Of a DNA stretch of 64,000 nt, positions 34,671 to 46,700 are shown piece by piece. Source of the DNA: Eopsaltria australis (Eukaryota; Chordata; Aves; Passeriformes; Petroicidae); the NCBI GenBank assembly GCA_034509425.1, contig JAVTVJ010000050.1:186001-250000 (forward strand), in the 5' to 3' direction. A program made the translations under genes and the position numbers. Below the pieces are notes generated by a model. It searched no databases, was not told the DNA's origin, and saw nothing but the letters and a program-made list of their open reading frames with translations. The stretch's first letter is position 1; each line of letters begins with the position of its first letter.

Positions 34671-37600
34671 CCGGGGGGATTTGGGGAACCAGGGGCACCA
34701 CCTGGAGCCGGCCCTCAGGGTGCTGGGGAGCCTGGGGGGGCACCCCGAGAGAACCCCCTGCTGTACAAATCCCTGCTGGCTCCTGGGGACACTTGGCATC
34801 AGTGCCACCCCCAGCCCAGAGATGTCCCCCAGCAAAGCTGTTCGTGGACCTCAGGGCACTGCAGCTCCCAAACACGAACTGTGGGGTCTCTGTCCCCCAA
34901 AACACCCCTGGAAAAGGGTGCCAGCAGCAGGGGCAGGGCTGGGAATGGGGGCAGGGGTGTGTCCAGAGCCTGCCTTCATCCCACAGCCCCCAGTGCACCC
35001 CGGAGTGATGGGGTTTATGTCCAGTGAGCTCCAGGACACTGCCATGACCACACAGAGGTTCTGCATCGAGTCTGGTGAAGCTGAAGGATTGGAGACAGCA
35101 CCCAAAGGCACTTCCAGAGCAGCTCCTCTGAAATGGGCTTTGTTCATGCGGTAGCAGCCTGGAGAAATGAATATTGCCTGCCCAGAAAGATTTAAATATA
35201 CATAAAATTAGAAGGAGGAAGCGTTAGCTAAAATTTGGTACTTCTGGAAGGCAGACGGTTCGTTAGCAGTACTTTAATGAGGCTCTAACCTCACTGTAAT
35301 GCTTTTATTAATGCTCGCTGCTTACTGAGTGCCAACTGCTTGGCTCCTCTCCGACAGCCCGGCTGGTCCACAAAGAGAGGGCTTGAGGGGTCCTTTGATG
35401 CAAAACGTGAGCACATTTCCCCCACAGCCAGGACAAACGACAGTTGGTGAGATGAGACAGCCCCAAACTCAGCAGATGGTGCCCAGAGCAGGCGAGGCAG
35501 CGAGAGCAGGGTGGGCAGGAGGGGACACGGGAGGGAACAAGGGAAGGGAGAAGATGAGGTGCCAGTTATGCCATCGACAGCGCTCCTGTTGGATGCAGCT
35601 GGGTCAGCACGGGGGTCAGGCAGTGAGCAGTGACAGGACATCAAGGATGGGTGTGCTGGGGGTTTGGTGACAAGGGCAGACGTGGGGAGGTGCAGGATCC
35701 AGGAGCTCAGCACTCAGCTCTACTGCTGCAGATATCCCGTGTGCTTTGAGGCCAAAGCCGCATCCAGATCCCACCAGAGACCAGCTTTGGTCAAACATGA
35801 GTCCTTAACCCAACCAACTTCCAAACACCCAAGGCACCCATACCCCGAAAGCCCCACTGTGACTGTGCATGGAGAGCTTGTGCCTTTGAGGTGCTCCAGC
35901 CCTGCCGTGGAGCTGATCAGACTGAAGAAAAACCAGGACAGGATGGAGCCCCTCCTCCAGCCCTGCCATGCCCTTGTCCATGCCCCTGTTAGCTGCAGAG
36001 GGGAGGAACGGACATCATCCACTCGTGGAGCTCATCTGCTCATGGGGTGATGCCCAGGCACCCTGAGCACACCTTTCAGATGTGGCTGTGGAAGGACAGA
36101 AGGACAAGGATCACCCCAGCAGCTGCTGGGATACTCCCCCACACCTCCTGGGAGCCGAGGTGAGCATATGCCGTATGCTTCTCCTCCTGTGCCTCGAAAC
36201 ACTCTGAATAGAGGGATTAAAAATCCCCCCTTGCAGCCTGGAACAGCAGAGCCAAGGCTCTGGCTGATATTCCAGCACAGGGAACAGGTGGGCTGCTGCT
36301 GAGCAGGAATGGGAACAGCTTGTGGGAACCTCGCCCTGGCTCTGCCTGCAGGGCCACCCCTGCCAGGAACGTGCCAAGAGCAACCCCATGCCAGTCCTGG
36401 AATCACAGCACAGAGCCAGGTGCAACAGGGACCTGGGTCTGGTGTCCCACCAGTGTCCACCCATGGCTGCAGAGGCAACCAGGGAGTCCCCGGCAAAGAG
36501 AAGTTCAGCATGGTGTCATGATCAACTGAAACAGGCTTTCATGTCATTTTAGTAAAAAAAAAAAAACCAAAAGGGAAGAGGATTATCCAGAGGAAAAAGG
36601 CTACCGGGGCACAGAGTGATGGGTGAAACACAGGGCAGAGGCAGGAATGACCTGGGAGAAAAGCTCCTGTCCATCCTGCCCAACCTGCAAGGCAAAACCA
36701 CCAAACTACAAAGCCTCTGAACTAGAAAATTCACAACGTTTTTTTTTTTTTCTCCACATAAAACTGACAGATTCAAAGCCAAACATGGAAATATCTCAGG
36801 GTGCTGATGTGCATTTTTTCTTGTTAAAGTTTCTCTGAAATCTGGCCTGGTTCTTGTGAAGGAAGGAAAAAAGAAACCAGAGAGAAAAAAGAAACAGGGT
36901 ATTTTCAAGTAAGATTAGTTAGATACAGCCATTTTCAAAGTGACTGCTATAGGCAACTGGGAAATTGGTAAAATAAAAATATTTTGCCAAATTTTTTGCC
37001 AAAATGTGGTGGTTTTTTTAAAATAAGACTTTGATTCAATGATCTAAATTTATCAGAATTCAGAATAAAGCAGAATCTAGAAACAAAAACGAAAGAGGGA
37101 AAATAAAACAGGGCAAAACGGAATGGCAAATGCGGTGAAATTTTCAGCTGGAATTTACAGCAGCGTCTAAAGCCCACTCACACCAGACAGTACATGCTAG
37201 TTCCAAGCACAATAAAATAGCCCCAGAATAAATCTTTTTGTTTTCTACTGGCCCCATCCAAAGCTTCTCTGCACTGACAGTGAGACCTTGCAGGCCTCCT
37301 GTGGCCTGGGCATCACTCTGCACATGTGAGCAAATGTGCCAGCCTGAAACACAACGCTCTGAATCCCACGGCTCCTGTGGTAAAACATGAGAAACTTGGT
37401 GTTTTAAATGGATTTTATCCAGGGCATAAAGCAGAAGAGTTTTGTCCTTGTGCAAAATGGGGAAAACAAGGTAAAAAAATGAGCACAGCTGTAAACAAGA
37501 TGCACACTGGCAGCTCTCATCACCCTGGCAAGGGAAATTGCCCTCAAGTTTAATCAAGGTAGAAGGAGGGGATTTGGAAGCACCACATCCGTGGCACACG

Positions 37601-38480
37601 TCCCTGCTTTGTCACATCACACTAAACACTCGATAAAAGCTCCCTTTGAAGAGGAGCCAAGCCCATCCTCACTTGAGCACAGTGATATTGCACCGGGTTC
37701 ACTGAGCTGGCCTTCCACTTGTGCAAAGAATTCCTAAGAGGCAGAAAAAAGAGTAGGAGTGAGTAGACAGTGTTGCAGCTCAAAGAGAACTACAAAGGAC
37801 AGTGCAATAATTAATTATTTGCCTCTATTTTTTTTGCTGGCAGTGGGACACACAGACTACTGTATTTGTAAAATGTATCCTTCTGTATAGATTTGGGTAT
37901 GTGTCAATAAATATTCAAAAATCACTTGCCATCTCCCCAAAATCATGAGATGGGTAAGAAAATAAATAGAATTTAAAAAATCTAATAGTAACAGAAGGTT
38001 TTCTTTTGTGTCTACTTCTGAGCTGTTGGCCTGCCAAGCTGATTTCAATAGAACATTGGTTAAAGGAATATTAAAAAAGGGAAGGTGAGACTTTCCCATC
38101 ATTACACCAGAAGAGTTCAGTTTCCCAGGAAAGCAAATCTGTAACACGATGAGGTCACTTCCAGCTGACGAATCTGAAGTTTGTTTTTAGAAGGCTAAAA
38201 ACAACAACAACAAAAAAATAAGATTAAGAAAAAAACAACCCCAGCACCCAAATGCAGATCACTGGGACATTGGGCATTTGGGCCCAGCCAGAGAGGGCAG
38301 CATGGCATCCTCCTGCTTCCCAGACAGGGCAAAGGGACTCTGGTTTCCTTGGGGAATTCAGCTTGGGAGAGGTGTGAGTGGGGATGGATCTGCTGCCTCT
38401 GCCAGACAAGTGATTTCCCAGTGACAACCCTGTCATTTATCCTGCAGTGTGACCCCAGCTCAGCCAAGAGCAGAAGGGGC

Positions 38481-38573
38481 TGGGGGCAGTTCCACTCCAG
38501 GGCTCTGTTCCTGGGGGCAGTTCCACTCCAGGGCTCTGTTCCTGGGGGCAGTTCCACTCCAGGGCTTTGCTCG
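38481..38573 (+). repeat. 31-bp tandem repeat, 3 copies
   Basis: A 31-bp unit beginning TGGGGGCAGTTCCACTCCAG starts at 38481, 38512 and 38543. Copies 1 and 2 are identical; copy 3 differs near its end. A (TCC)n run follows at about 38651-38671. Confidence 0.93.
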
Positions 38574-38574
38574 T

Positions 38575-41500
38575 GGCAGGCACAGAGGAGCTGCTGCCCA
38601 TCCAGCCAGGGCACGGCAAGGCAGATGCCCACTGCTCTCCTCCTGCACTACCATCCTCCTCCTCCTCCTCCTGCCCATGCCAGAGCCCCACCCTGGAGCA
38701 CAAACAGCCTCTGCCCACCATCCCTGCTCCCTTCCAGCCCATGCCCAGCTCCTCCAGGTGTTGTTTGCTCTCCCAGCACAGTTCATGTTCAGAGGGAACT
38801 CACCACAAAAGCTCAGTGTTGTTGCTACTGATTCTCAGCCCCAGCCTGGTTTTGTTGAGGTGACCAAGTGAGTGGCACGAGTTGGTTCTTCTACTTATTT
38901 TCTGCTGGATGGGGACACCAAATATTTGCTTTCTGAAATATTTGCAGCAGCTCCACCACAATTAACAACATCAACTGAAATGTTCCAAAAGGGCTGGGGA
39001 GTGCTCCCGTGCCTTTGCTAAGATGGCACAGAAACTCCTGGGCTTTGTGGGCTTGCCATGGAGTGCATCTCATGGGCAACACGTGCTGGATTAACCTTTG
39101 GTTTCACTGGGAGATGCCCACAGGAGTGGATCTGCACTCCTGGTTTCTGATCCATCCCAGACCAGTCTGAGGGAACAGCTTTCATTCACCAACACAAGTA
39201 CAAACGAAGAGCAGTTCAAGCACTCACCAAACCAATCCTACTGCAGAACAATTCAGGCCTTGCATTTCAGGAACAACAGAACTGCCTGAGGCTATGTGTT
39301 AATTACAGACTACTCCTATCACTCCAGTTTACATTGCAAGGCACCATCCAAACCACCAACCAGAGGAAGAGTGACTTACCTTTGATGAGAGGAAGCTCCA
39401 GCTATGATCAAACATGGATGTTGCAGTCAAGGCAAATTCAGGGAAGGCTGAGCCAAGTCCTCCTCTGTATGAGCTACACAGATGTTTCAGTGGCTGCTGT
39501 CAGGAGCAGAATCATCGAGGGATGTGTTCTCTTTTGAGACCTCCAGAAGTGCTCAGTTCCAGATAAGTTTTCCCTCCCTCAAAACACACTCACATAATGG
39601 CCATATTTCAAAAATAGGAATTTTGGAGACACAATTCTCCATTGCTGAGATGTCCAAAGGCCTTCGTGCTCCAAGGTTCTCCAGATGCTGCAGAGGCAGA
39701 GGGAGAAGGGTTTCCTTCCAGGCAGGGACAGCTGCTGCAATAGGGATCCAAAGCCACAACTCAGCATAAGCTCTGCAAAAAGGAAACACCTACACAGACC
39801 ACAGGATTGCTTGGGACTGAGTGCTGCATCCAAAGATCTGCTGGGGCAATGCCACTGCCTGCAGGGTGGAACATGGGATGGCAGAGGACAGGTCCATCCA
39901 ACCTGGCCAGTCTGGGACAGAGACTCTGGCCAGCGGGTTCAAGCCATGGCAGTCTCTTCCCCAGCTCTCACTGTTCTTCATCTCCTCTCCTGGATGAGAG
40001 AGACAATAATTTAGGAGTGGATTTTTAACTCAGTGCCATGGATCACTGATAGGATCAGACCCACAGAGCATGCAGGGTATGACTCAGTGCTAAGCACCTT
40101 TTATTTTGCAATCTTCCCGGGCAGACAATATGCTTTTGGCTTCATCATGCACTCTGCACTTTCTCTTTTTCCCTTCTTCTTTTTTTTTTTTTTTTTTTTT
40201 TTTTTTGCCTCTTGTAAAGACTTTGCTATGTCAGAATCTGTCAAACAACTCCTTGTGCCATGTTTTCACAAGAATCCTACTTGCTGGCCGGTGCCAAGCT
40301 CCCTTTTAAACAATACTCAGTGAAGCATTGCATTGCCTGTGCTCCACTCTCCCATGCCATATTTAGACAAAAGCCAGGGAATTCCCTGCCCTTGATGAGG
40401 GCTTGAATGAGTGCGTTCTTCTCCCACCTCAACTAAAAAAGTGTGTGCTCACATCAGCCAGGCCTTCCACCCAGCTTTATTTTTAATTCATTCCACACTT
40501 TGATTTCTATACCTGAGGCGGAGGGGGGAAAGAAAAGGAAAATTTAAAGAAAACAAAACGAAACAAGTGAATGCGACCACAGACATTCTTAGTCCTGCTG
40601 GGTGCATTCCCAAAGAGACCAAAACCAGTGGAAAGAAACCACCCAAACCCCACACTGACACACGTGAGGAGAACACTCAAACCCCACCCCACTGCACAGC
40701 TGGCAACAGCTGGATCGTGGCCACAGGTGCCTTTTAGTGCACTGGCCCAGGGCAAGCGAACGGCTGACAGTGCTGCAGGCTGCCAGAGGGCTTCTGGCAG
40801 CGCACCTTGAGTGCACCTGATTGCTGTGGAGCAAAGGAAACCCCCCTGGGCAGGACAGGGGCGGAGTGAGCAGAGCAGGGAGCTCAGCGATCGCTGCACA
40901 CCCAGCCCCGCACGTTCCCATTCCCACCGGGAGCAGCCGGAGCGCGGGGGCTCTGTCCTGACGCTGCACAAGTCAATGGGGCTGCAGAGCCTTCTGGAGC
41001 GCTATTGAAACGCCACATTCCAGAGCACTGTGCTAATCGCTCCCCGCCAGCCCTCCAGCATCACTCCACTCACTGATGTTTGAATTCTTTGCCGTACTTT
41101 TGTCCGCAGCGCTTGGGCCCCCCAGATTTTTTGACATGTGGTCCCTCCGCTCGCTGCCAAGTCTGCTGGGAGAGGATGTCAGCCTCACAGCACCAAAACA
41201 GATGCTGTCCATGCACTAACTCTGCTGGAAAAGCTTCAGATAGAGGCCTGTCTGCCCTCCTCCTCCACCCCACAAACACTGCAAAATATTCATTACATCT
41301 GCCCCAAGAACCTGCTTAGAAGAAAATTTGAATCCTGATATTGAGAGTCAGAGCATTGTCAAGCACAGTGTACATGGCCTGAAACATGGAATGATATACT
41401 CTGAAAAAGAAGGCACAATTTGCACTAGATTATTGTTTTCAGATACATAAATAAAACCCATTACAGCTATCTCAAATATATCCATCCTGCTGGCAGTGGT

Positions 41501-44500
41501 GATGAGGACCTTACTGCAGACAGGATGCAGACAGGCACCTCTTAAACTGCTGTCACTTAGTTCTGCTCAGTGTGGCTTGAGCTGACATCTTAACTGAGAC
41601 ATCACTCAAGCCTTGACTAGCCTGGTGCTCCTGGTGTTATTGCTGCTGCCAGGAGCATTCTGGGGACAGGGAGAGAGGAAAGAAATGATATGGACAGAGC
41701 TGTAGAGTTATGAAATGCACCCTTAGGATCATGTGTTCAAAAGCACTCAGTTCCCGTTTAGGAACCTAAATGAAGTTGGCAGGATTTCAGAAGTGCTCAG
41801 CATCTATCAGCTCCTACTGAGAACATGCTGAGCTCTTCTTAAAATTGTCAGAGAAAAACAATTCGAAGATAAGAGCCAGCTTGTGGCTTACAATTAACAT
41901 CATTGTATGGGTCTTCAGAGCAGCTTGGCAAGAGCAAGAATAGCTGCTTTCACAGAAGATATTGTACATGGATCCACATCTCCAAGCACAGGGCCAGGTC
42001 TAGAAGCTGTCACCCCCCTGGCTGCCTCCTGAAAGAGCTCTGCACCCCAAGGAGAATTTTCCACTTGGTGTCAGTGATGCCTTTATAATGTTAAGTGGGA
42101 GTTTGCACCTGACCATGCCAGGACCAGCCACGTCAGTGGAGGTGAGAAGGACCAAAATGAGTGCCTGAAAACTCAGAATATTACCCACGGGGCTGCAGGC
42201 AGGGCAACTGTGAAAACATCTGGAGAAATACACTAATTTGGTCCTAACTTATATTAGGTTTTGACATATAATTAGTAGCAACACTAAGGGGCAGTTGGTG
42301 CCTTCTGCCTTTGAACCCCAAAGTGCTCTTTGTTCTGAGGAGAAAGATGTTTCCTCCCAGTGGTGACAAACAGCTAAAGCCATGGGAACCTTCCACAGAC
42401 AGAAACATTTGTCAAACACTCTCCAAACACTTCCAGAGGCATCAATCCAGCAAAGAACTTAATCACTGCAGCAGTCCCACTTGTCCTCCGGGAACCACTG
42501 ATCTATTTAAAAGGAAGGCTGTGAATTCAAATCCTCCCAGTGCTCACAGCTCCTCCAACCTTGAACCAGCTGAATTTTGGTACCACACCAAGCAAACCCA
42601 AATCAAGCACAGCAGCTCGTGCCAGGCTTCAGCTCACCCAGGGACATATTATAATTCTTGAAGGGGACTAAGAACGAATTCTTCTCATCAAGATCCTCTT
42701 TTTCACAATGTCCTTCATCTTACACTGAGATTCCAGCAGCTATTTCCAGGTAGGAGCAGCTCATCCTTAATTTCCAGGTATTTCAGGGGTTACAATGTCT
42801 GTCTGCTCCTTAGCTTGCAATGTTGCTTGGTCTAATTCCACAGAAAAACTCCAGAGATTCTCCTGGGGACAGCAGGAGCTGGAGGATCTCACGAATCTTG
42901 CTACCAAGAGGTCCCTTGACTCACCGTGGTGTGGGAGGTGGAGCTCTAATTTAATGTATTTCCCTAGATGAGGGTGCTACGCCCAAAACAGAGCTGCCAG
43001 AGGACGCTACCACTCATGGTATTAGGACATCACCACTTTTTTTTTCTCTTTTAGCTTAGGAGAAGCTTCATGTTCTCTCAGTAATGGACCAAAATCCCTC
43101 TTGTTGAAGGTGGCAAAAGTATTTATTCCAGCAGAGTTTCGGCCCCTAGCCCAGCTCAAGGACCCAGGAGAGAGATTAAACATCTTGCAATCAAGCATTG
43201 CCAGACTCTACAAGCTCTGGCCATATTGATTTATCTCCTGACATCTCCACACGAAAGCAGAACAGCAGAAGAAAGCATAGCACTATTTTCCATTCTGACT
43301 AAAACAAGTAGTCCAAAACATGCATGAATTTAATTTGTCACTCCTCAAATATAACGACCCATTATGATTAATTACTCCCAAGTATCCTAGCTCATTTTCT
43401 ACAGCTAATTAACCTTGCAAGCAGCAATTCACCAACAGAGGATCACTCTACTGCCATGGGGAAGGCTGCACTCTGCCTTCTCCTGCAGGAGAACAGCAGT
43501 GCTTGCCATGGTCTGGCCAAGGGGCTCTGCTGCCCCTTTCTCTCCTGAATTTGCTGAACAGGGACAGCCTGAGAAAACCCATTGAGAAAGAAATGGAGAA
43601 TTGTCCATTGCTGTGAGCAACATATGCTCAATCCAAACACAGCCTCCTTGGGAGCAGGGAAGGGCTGGTTGGCCATTGCTGCAGCCACTGAAGGGTAACA
43701 CTGAGCTCAATTAGGCAGGAGAGAGGAGGGTGACAAGGAAGGTAAAGTTCCTAATGCTCACCCTGGAGCAGTGAGAGGAATGGTGCAAGGTGCAGGTCCT
43801 TGGGGTGATGTCCTGTCCTAGGGAAGCCAGGCCCTCACACAACTGGGTGGAGTTTGGACGAGACCTTTCAGTCTTTCTCTTGGTCCCTTTTATACCCTGC
43901 TCAGATTTAAACATCCTCTCAGCTTCTCGTATATATTTAGACCAAAGAAAAACACCATTAAAATGCCAAGGAGGCTTTCAAGACAATTGTTATATTAAAC
44001 TAGCTTCAATCCTAAACTCTGCTCCTGTGAAATTACTCACTGGACAGCCCACTTTAATCCTGAATCACTAATTAAGTGCTGCTGTCACTGTCAGATGATT
44101 GCTGTTTTCACAGGTCAACCACAGCAGCGAAGGGAGTTTTAACAAAACACTGCCTGACCCCAGGGATTTCCAGGCAGCAGCTTTTGCACTGGGCACCATG
44201 GCATAAAGTCACACCATCTTCACTGCAAAAGTCTTCTTCATAAGGCAGCAGTGCCAAGAGCTGAGCACTGCTGCTGCTTTTGGAGCACCAAATGCCATTT
44301 CCCTGGCGTGCCCTGGGCTGCTCCCACAGAGGCTTCACCGGAGGCAGCGGCAGCCTGAGAGTCACCCAGTGAAACACAAGAGCTGTGTCCATTTTTAGAA
44401 CCAGCCTGCCTGAGGATCTGCTGCATTATCTGGGCAACACGTAAGGGAACAAGATGAACTGCAGCTCCCCCAGCCACTTATTTACCTCCTGTTTAAACAG

Positions 44501-46260
44501 AGCCTCTGCAGCTCCCCAGCTCCCCGCCCGTGCTCCCACCTCGCGCAGGGCTGCTGCTCTATTTTTAAAGGCATGCTGCTGGCTTTCATCTGAAACTGCC
44601 TGGTATTTTTTTTTTTTTCCTTTTTAGCTCCCATACTCTTTAAACTAATTTAAAACATGCTGGCAGATAAAGGTAGTGAGGGGAGAGACAGCAAATGTAT
44701 CATGGTTGGCATTGCAAGCTGAGATTAAGGCAAGAGGTACAACCCAAACAGCATAAAAATGAACATCTAAATGCAATGATTAGGGCCAGGCAGCAGCAGT
44801 CCTTGCTAAAGGGACCATCACCCATGCGTTTGGAGTGGGATTATTTGAATCAAGACTTTAGGATTTGTTCTGGCAGCAAACAGCCTGGGGTGCTCACAGC
44901 AGGGAGAAATAGCGAGTGGCAGCTGTGAAGAGTCCTGTCACGGAATATGGTCCCTGAAAAAAAATTTGAAGTATTCTGGGGCTTGCCAGGGAGTTCAGGC
45001 TCTGCTGGTTCCAATTCTGAGCCCTCATGAGCAGCACTGCAGTCAGTGGCCTTGCACAGTCACACAGGTGGAGGAAGCACTGCTAAGAATCCCCAGCACT
45101 GCGGGAAGGTGGAAGGGTGCCAGAAACACGTGGCATGAAAATGCAGAGTCCCCCCATGGCTGTGACCCCAAACCAGGATGCACTTAACACCCTAGAACAG
45201 GGAGGCTGCTCAAGCTTGACCCAAAGCCCTCAGCAACTCTCAGCAGTAATTGGAATAAAAGTGTTGAGACCATGCACACTGACAGACTGTAAATAGGGAA
45301 GATGGTTGACTACACTGATACATCAACAAGATGAGGAACCATTTCCAAAGCTTCACATTTGGGGAGCTTGGAGATTTCCCAGCCCACGCCTTTGGTCTAG
45401 AATTCTCTCAGCTAATGTTCAGGTGCCAGGCTCTGTCACCACTGCAGAGCTGCCCTGAGCATCCTGCTGCTGGTCCTGGTGTCCCAGACACACACCTGGC
45501 TCTGCTGCCCTGGGCAGGCTGAGCTGGGCTCCATTTCAGGTTCAGGACATCTCTGGGAACTGGTTGAAACGAGGGCTGCTAACGCTCCCATCAGATGCTG
45601 ATGGGCCTTTTGGTGCCAGGAAAACCAATGTGTGCAACAGCAGCAAAAGTGCCTGGAAGCGTCCCAAAGCCTGAGTGAAATGGGGGAATGTTGAGTGGCA
45701 TCAGACAAAAGGAGCAGTGATTTAATCTCCACAGATGGGGAGGAGGGAGCATTGTCAGGAAAAGCAGGAGGATGAGATTAGCTAGGCAATAAAATGAAAA
45801 TGAGCAAGAGGTGGAGAGAACTGTGCTGAGATAAGAGGAGGTGGATTACAGGGCTGGCAGATGGAAGGGGAGCAGGCAGCCAAACAGTGAACAAAAAACA
45901 GGTAATAAATCTGGGAAAATTGTCATCAACAATGTTAAATACCATTTTCAGCCCGTTTTCTCCAAGGAAGTAAGTGGTTATGGCAGAGGGAAGTGCTGTG
46001 CCAACCCCTCGGGGTGCAGTGATGCTGCCTCCAGCCCCAGCCACTGCAAATGGCCAGCAAGGTGTGTTTGCTTGGACTCTCAACTCCTGCAGCACAGCCA
46101 GAATCCTTCCTGACACACGGATAAAGCAGCTCTTTAGCACAAAGGGTGAGAGAAATTGCTTCTTTCTGGAGGGCCTGACCATCCATTTGACTGAGCCTAA
46201 TTCAGGAAAGCGACACCTCGTCTCCTTTGCTGCTGAAAGGAGCATTTCCTGCAGCCCTGC
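38575..46260. other. Intergenic, no gene supported
   Basis: Mixed composition with chance open frames only. A mildly CpG-enriched stretch lies at 40860-41050. Segments such as 42950-43260 look unique and non-repetitive and might be conserved, but that cannot be judged without alignment. Confidence 0.55.
40180..40206 (+). repeat. Poly(T) run, 27 nt
   Basis: Uninterrupted T27 preceded by a C/T-rich stretch. It could be the poly(A) end of a minus-strand retroposed sequence, but no flanking target-site duplication or retroelement body was recognised. A similar T22 run is at 48182-48203 and a T17 run at 50557-50573. Confidence 0.85.
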
Positions 46261-46294
46261 TGGGGCACATTAGGCTGGGTATCTCAGTTCCGGG

Positions 46295-46526
46295 TGATAA
46301 GGCAGCTTTTATCAAGAGACTTTCATTAATGCAGTTTAGCTGGCAATAGACAATTGATAACAAGCAGACATTTGACCACAATTGGAGTCATTAAGCCCTT
46401 GACCACCACGTTTTTGGAAGATAATCTCTAGGATATCTTAATCTGTGTCATTTAGCTGCAGCCTTCCAAATCTGTGAATCCCCCAGCCTTCCATTAGGTC
46501 AGTGCCTGCTGGCAGCACATCTATCT
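46295..46526. promoter_or_regulatory. GATA-motif cluster (candidate enhancer)
   Basis: Five WGATAR matches in 232 bp: TGATAA at 46295-46300, its inverse TTATCA at 46309-46314, TGATAA at 46355-46360, AGATAA at 46419-46424, and CTATCT (AGATAG inverse) at 46521-46526. The first two form an inverted pair with 8 bp between them. Fewer than one match is expected by chance in this length. RBM38 is known in mammals as an erythroid gene with GATA1-linked regulatory variants nearby, so a long-range RBM38 enhancer is a reasonable guess, about 26 kb past the gene. Confidence 0.35.
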
Positions 46527-46619
46527 CGAGAGGTTGCTTAAAATCATTTATTTGTCATTGCACTTTAAATGTGGGAGAGGAAATTAATGGACAAAGAGAA
46601 GTAATTACCTTGTGAGTCT

Positions 46620-46700
46620 GAGCCCTCTTCAGGGCAGGGACAGCTTTTTGCTCTGCACCAGCGCAGTGCCTGGCCCAACAGGAATTGAGCAAAAGAGCAG
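46620..46700 (+). repeat. Possible ancient L2/MIR-type retroposon tail
   Basis: AGCCCTCTTCAGGGCAGGGA, followed about 30 bp later by GCGCAGTGCCTGGCCCAACA, resembles the 3' end common to old L2/CR1-L3-type elements (stop-like CAGGGCAGGGAC, then CAGTGCCTGGCAC). The match is from memory and partial. No element body is recognisable. Confidence 0.35.

Larger units (their letters stand above)
26570..38480. other. Intergenic, G/C-rich CpG-poor, no gene supported
   Basis: Twelve kb with many open frames of 60-240 codons on both strands, none with a recognisable family, signal peptide or paired splice sites. Their high Pro, Ser, Trp and Cys content is what chance frames in G/C-rich noncoding DNA give. 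It contains the two tandem arrays listed separately and a small CpG cluster at 34450-34670. AT-rich islands occur at 28670-28790, 31560-31780 and 36540-38230. Confidence 0.55.
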
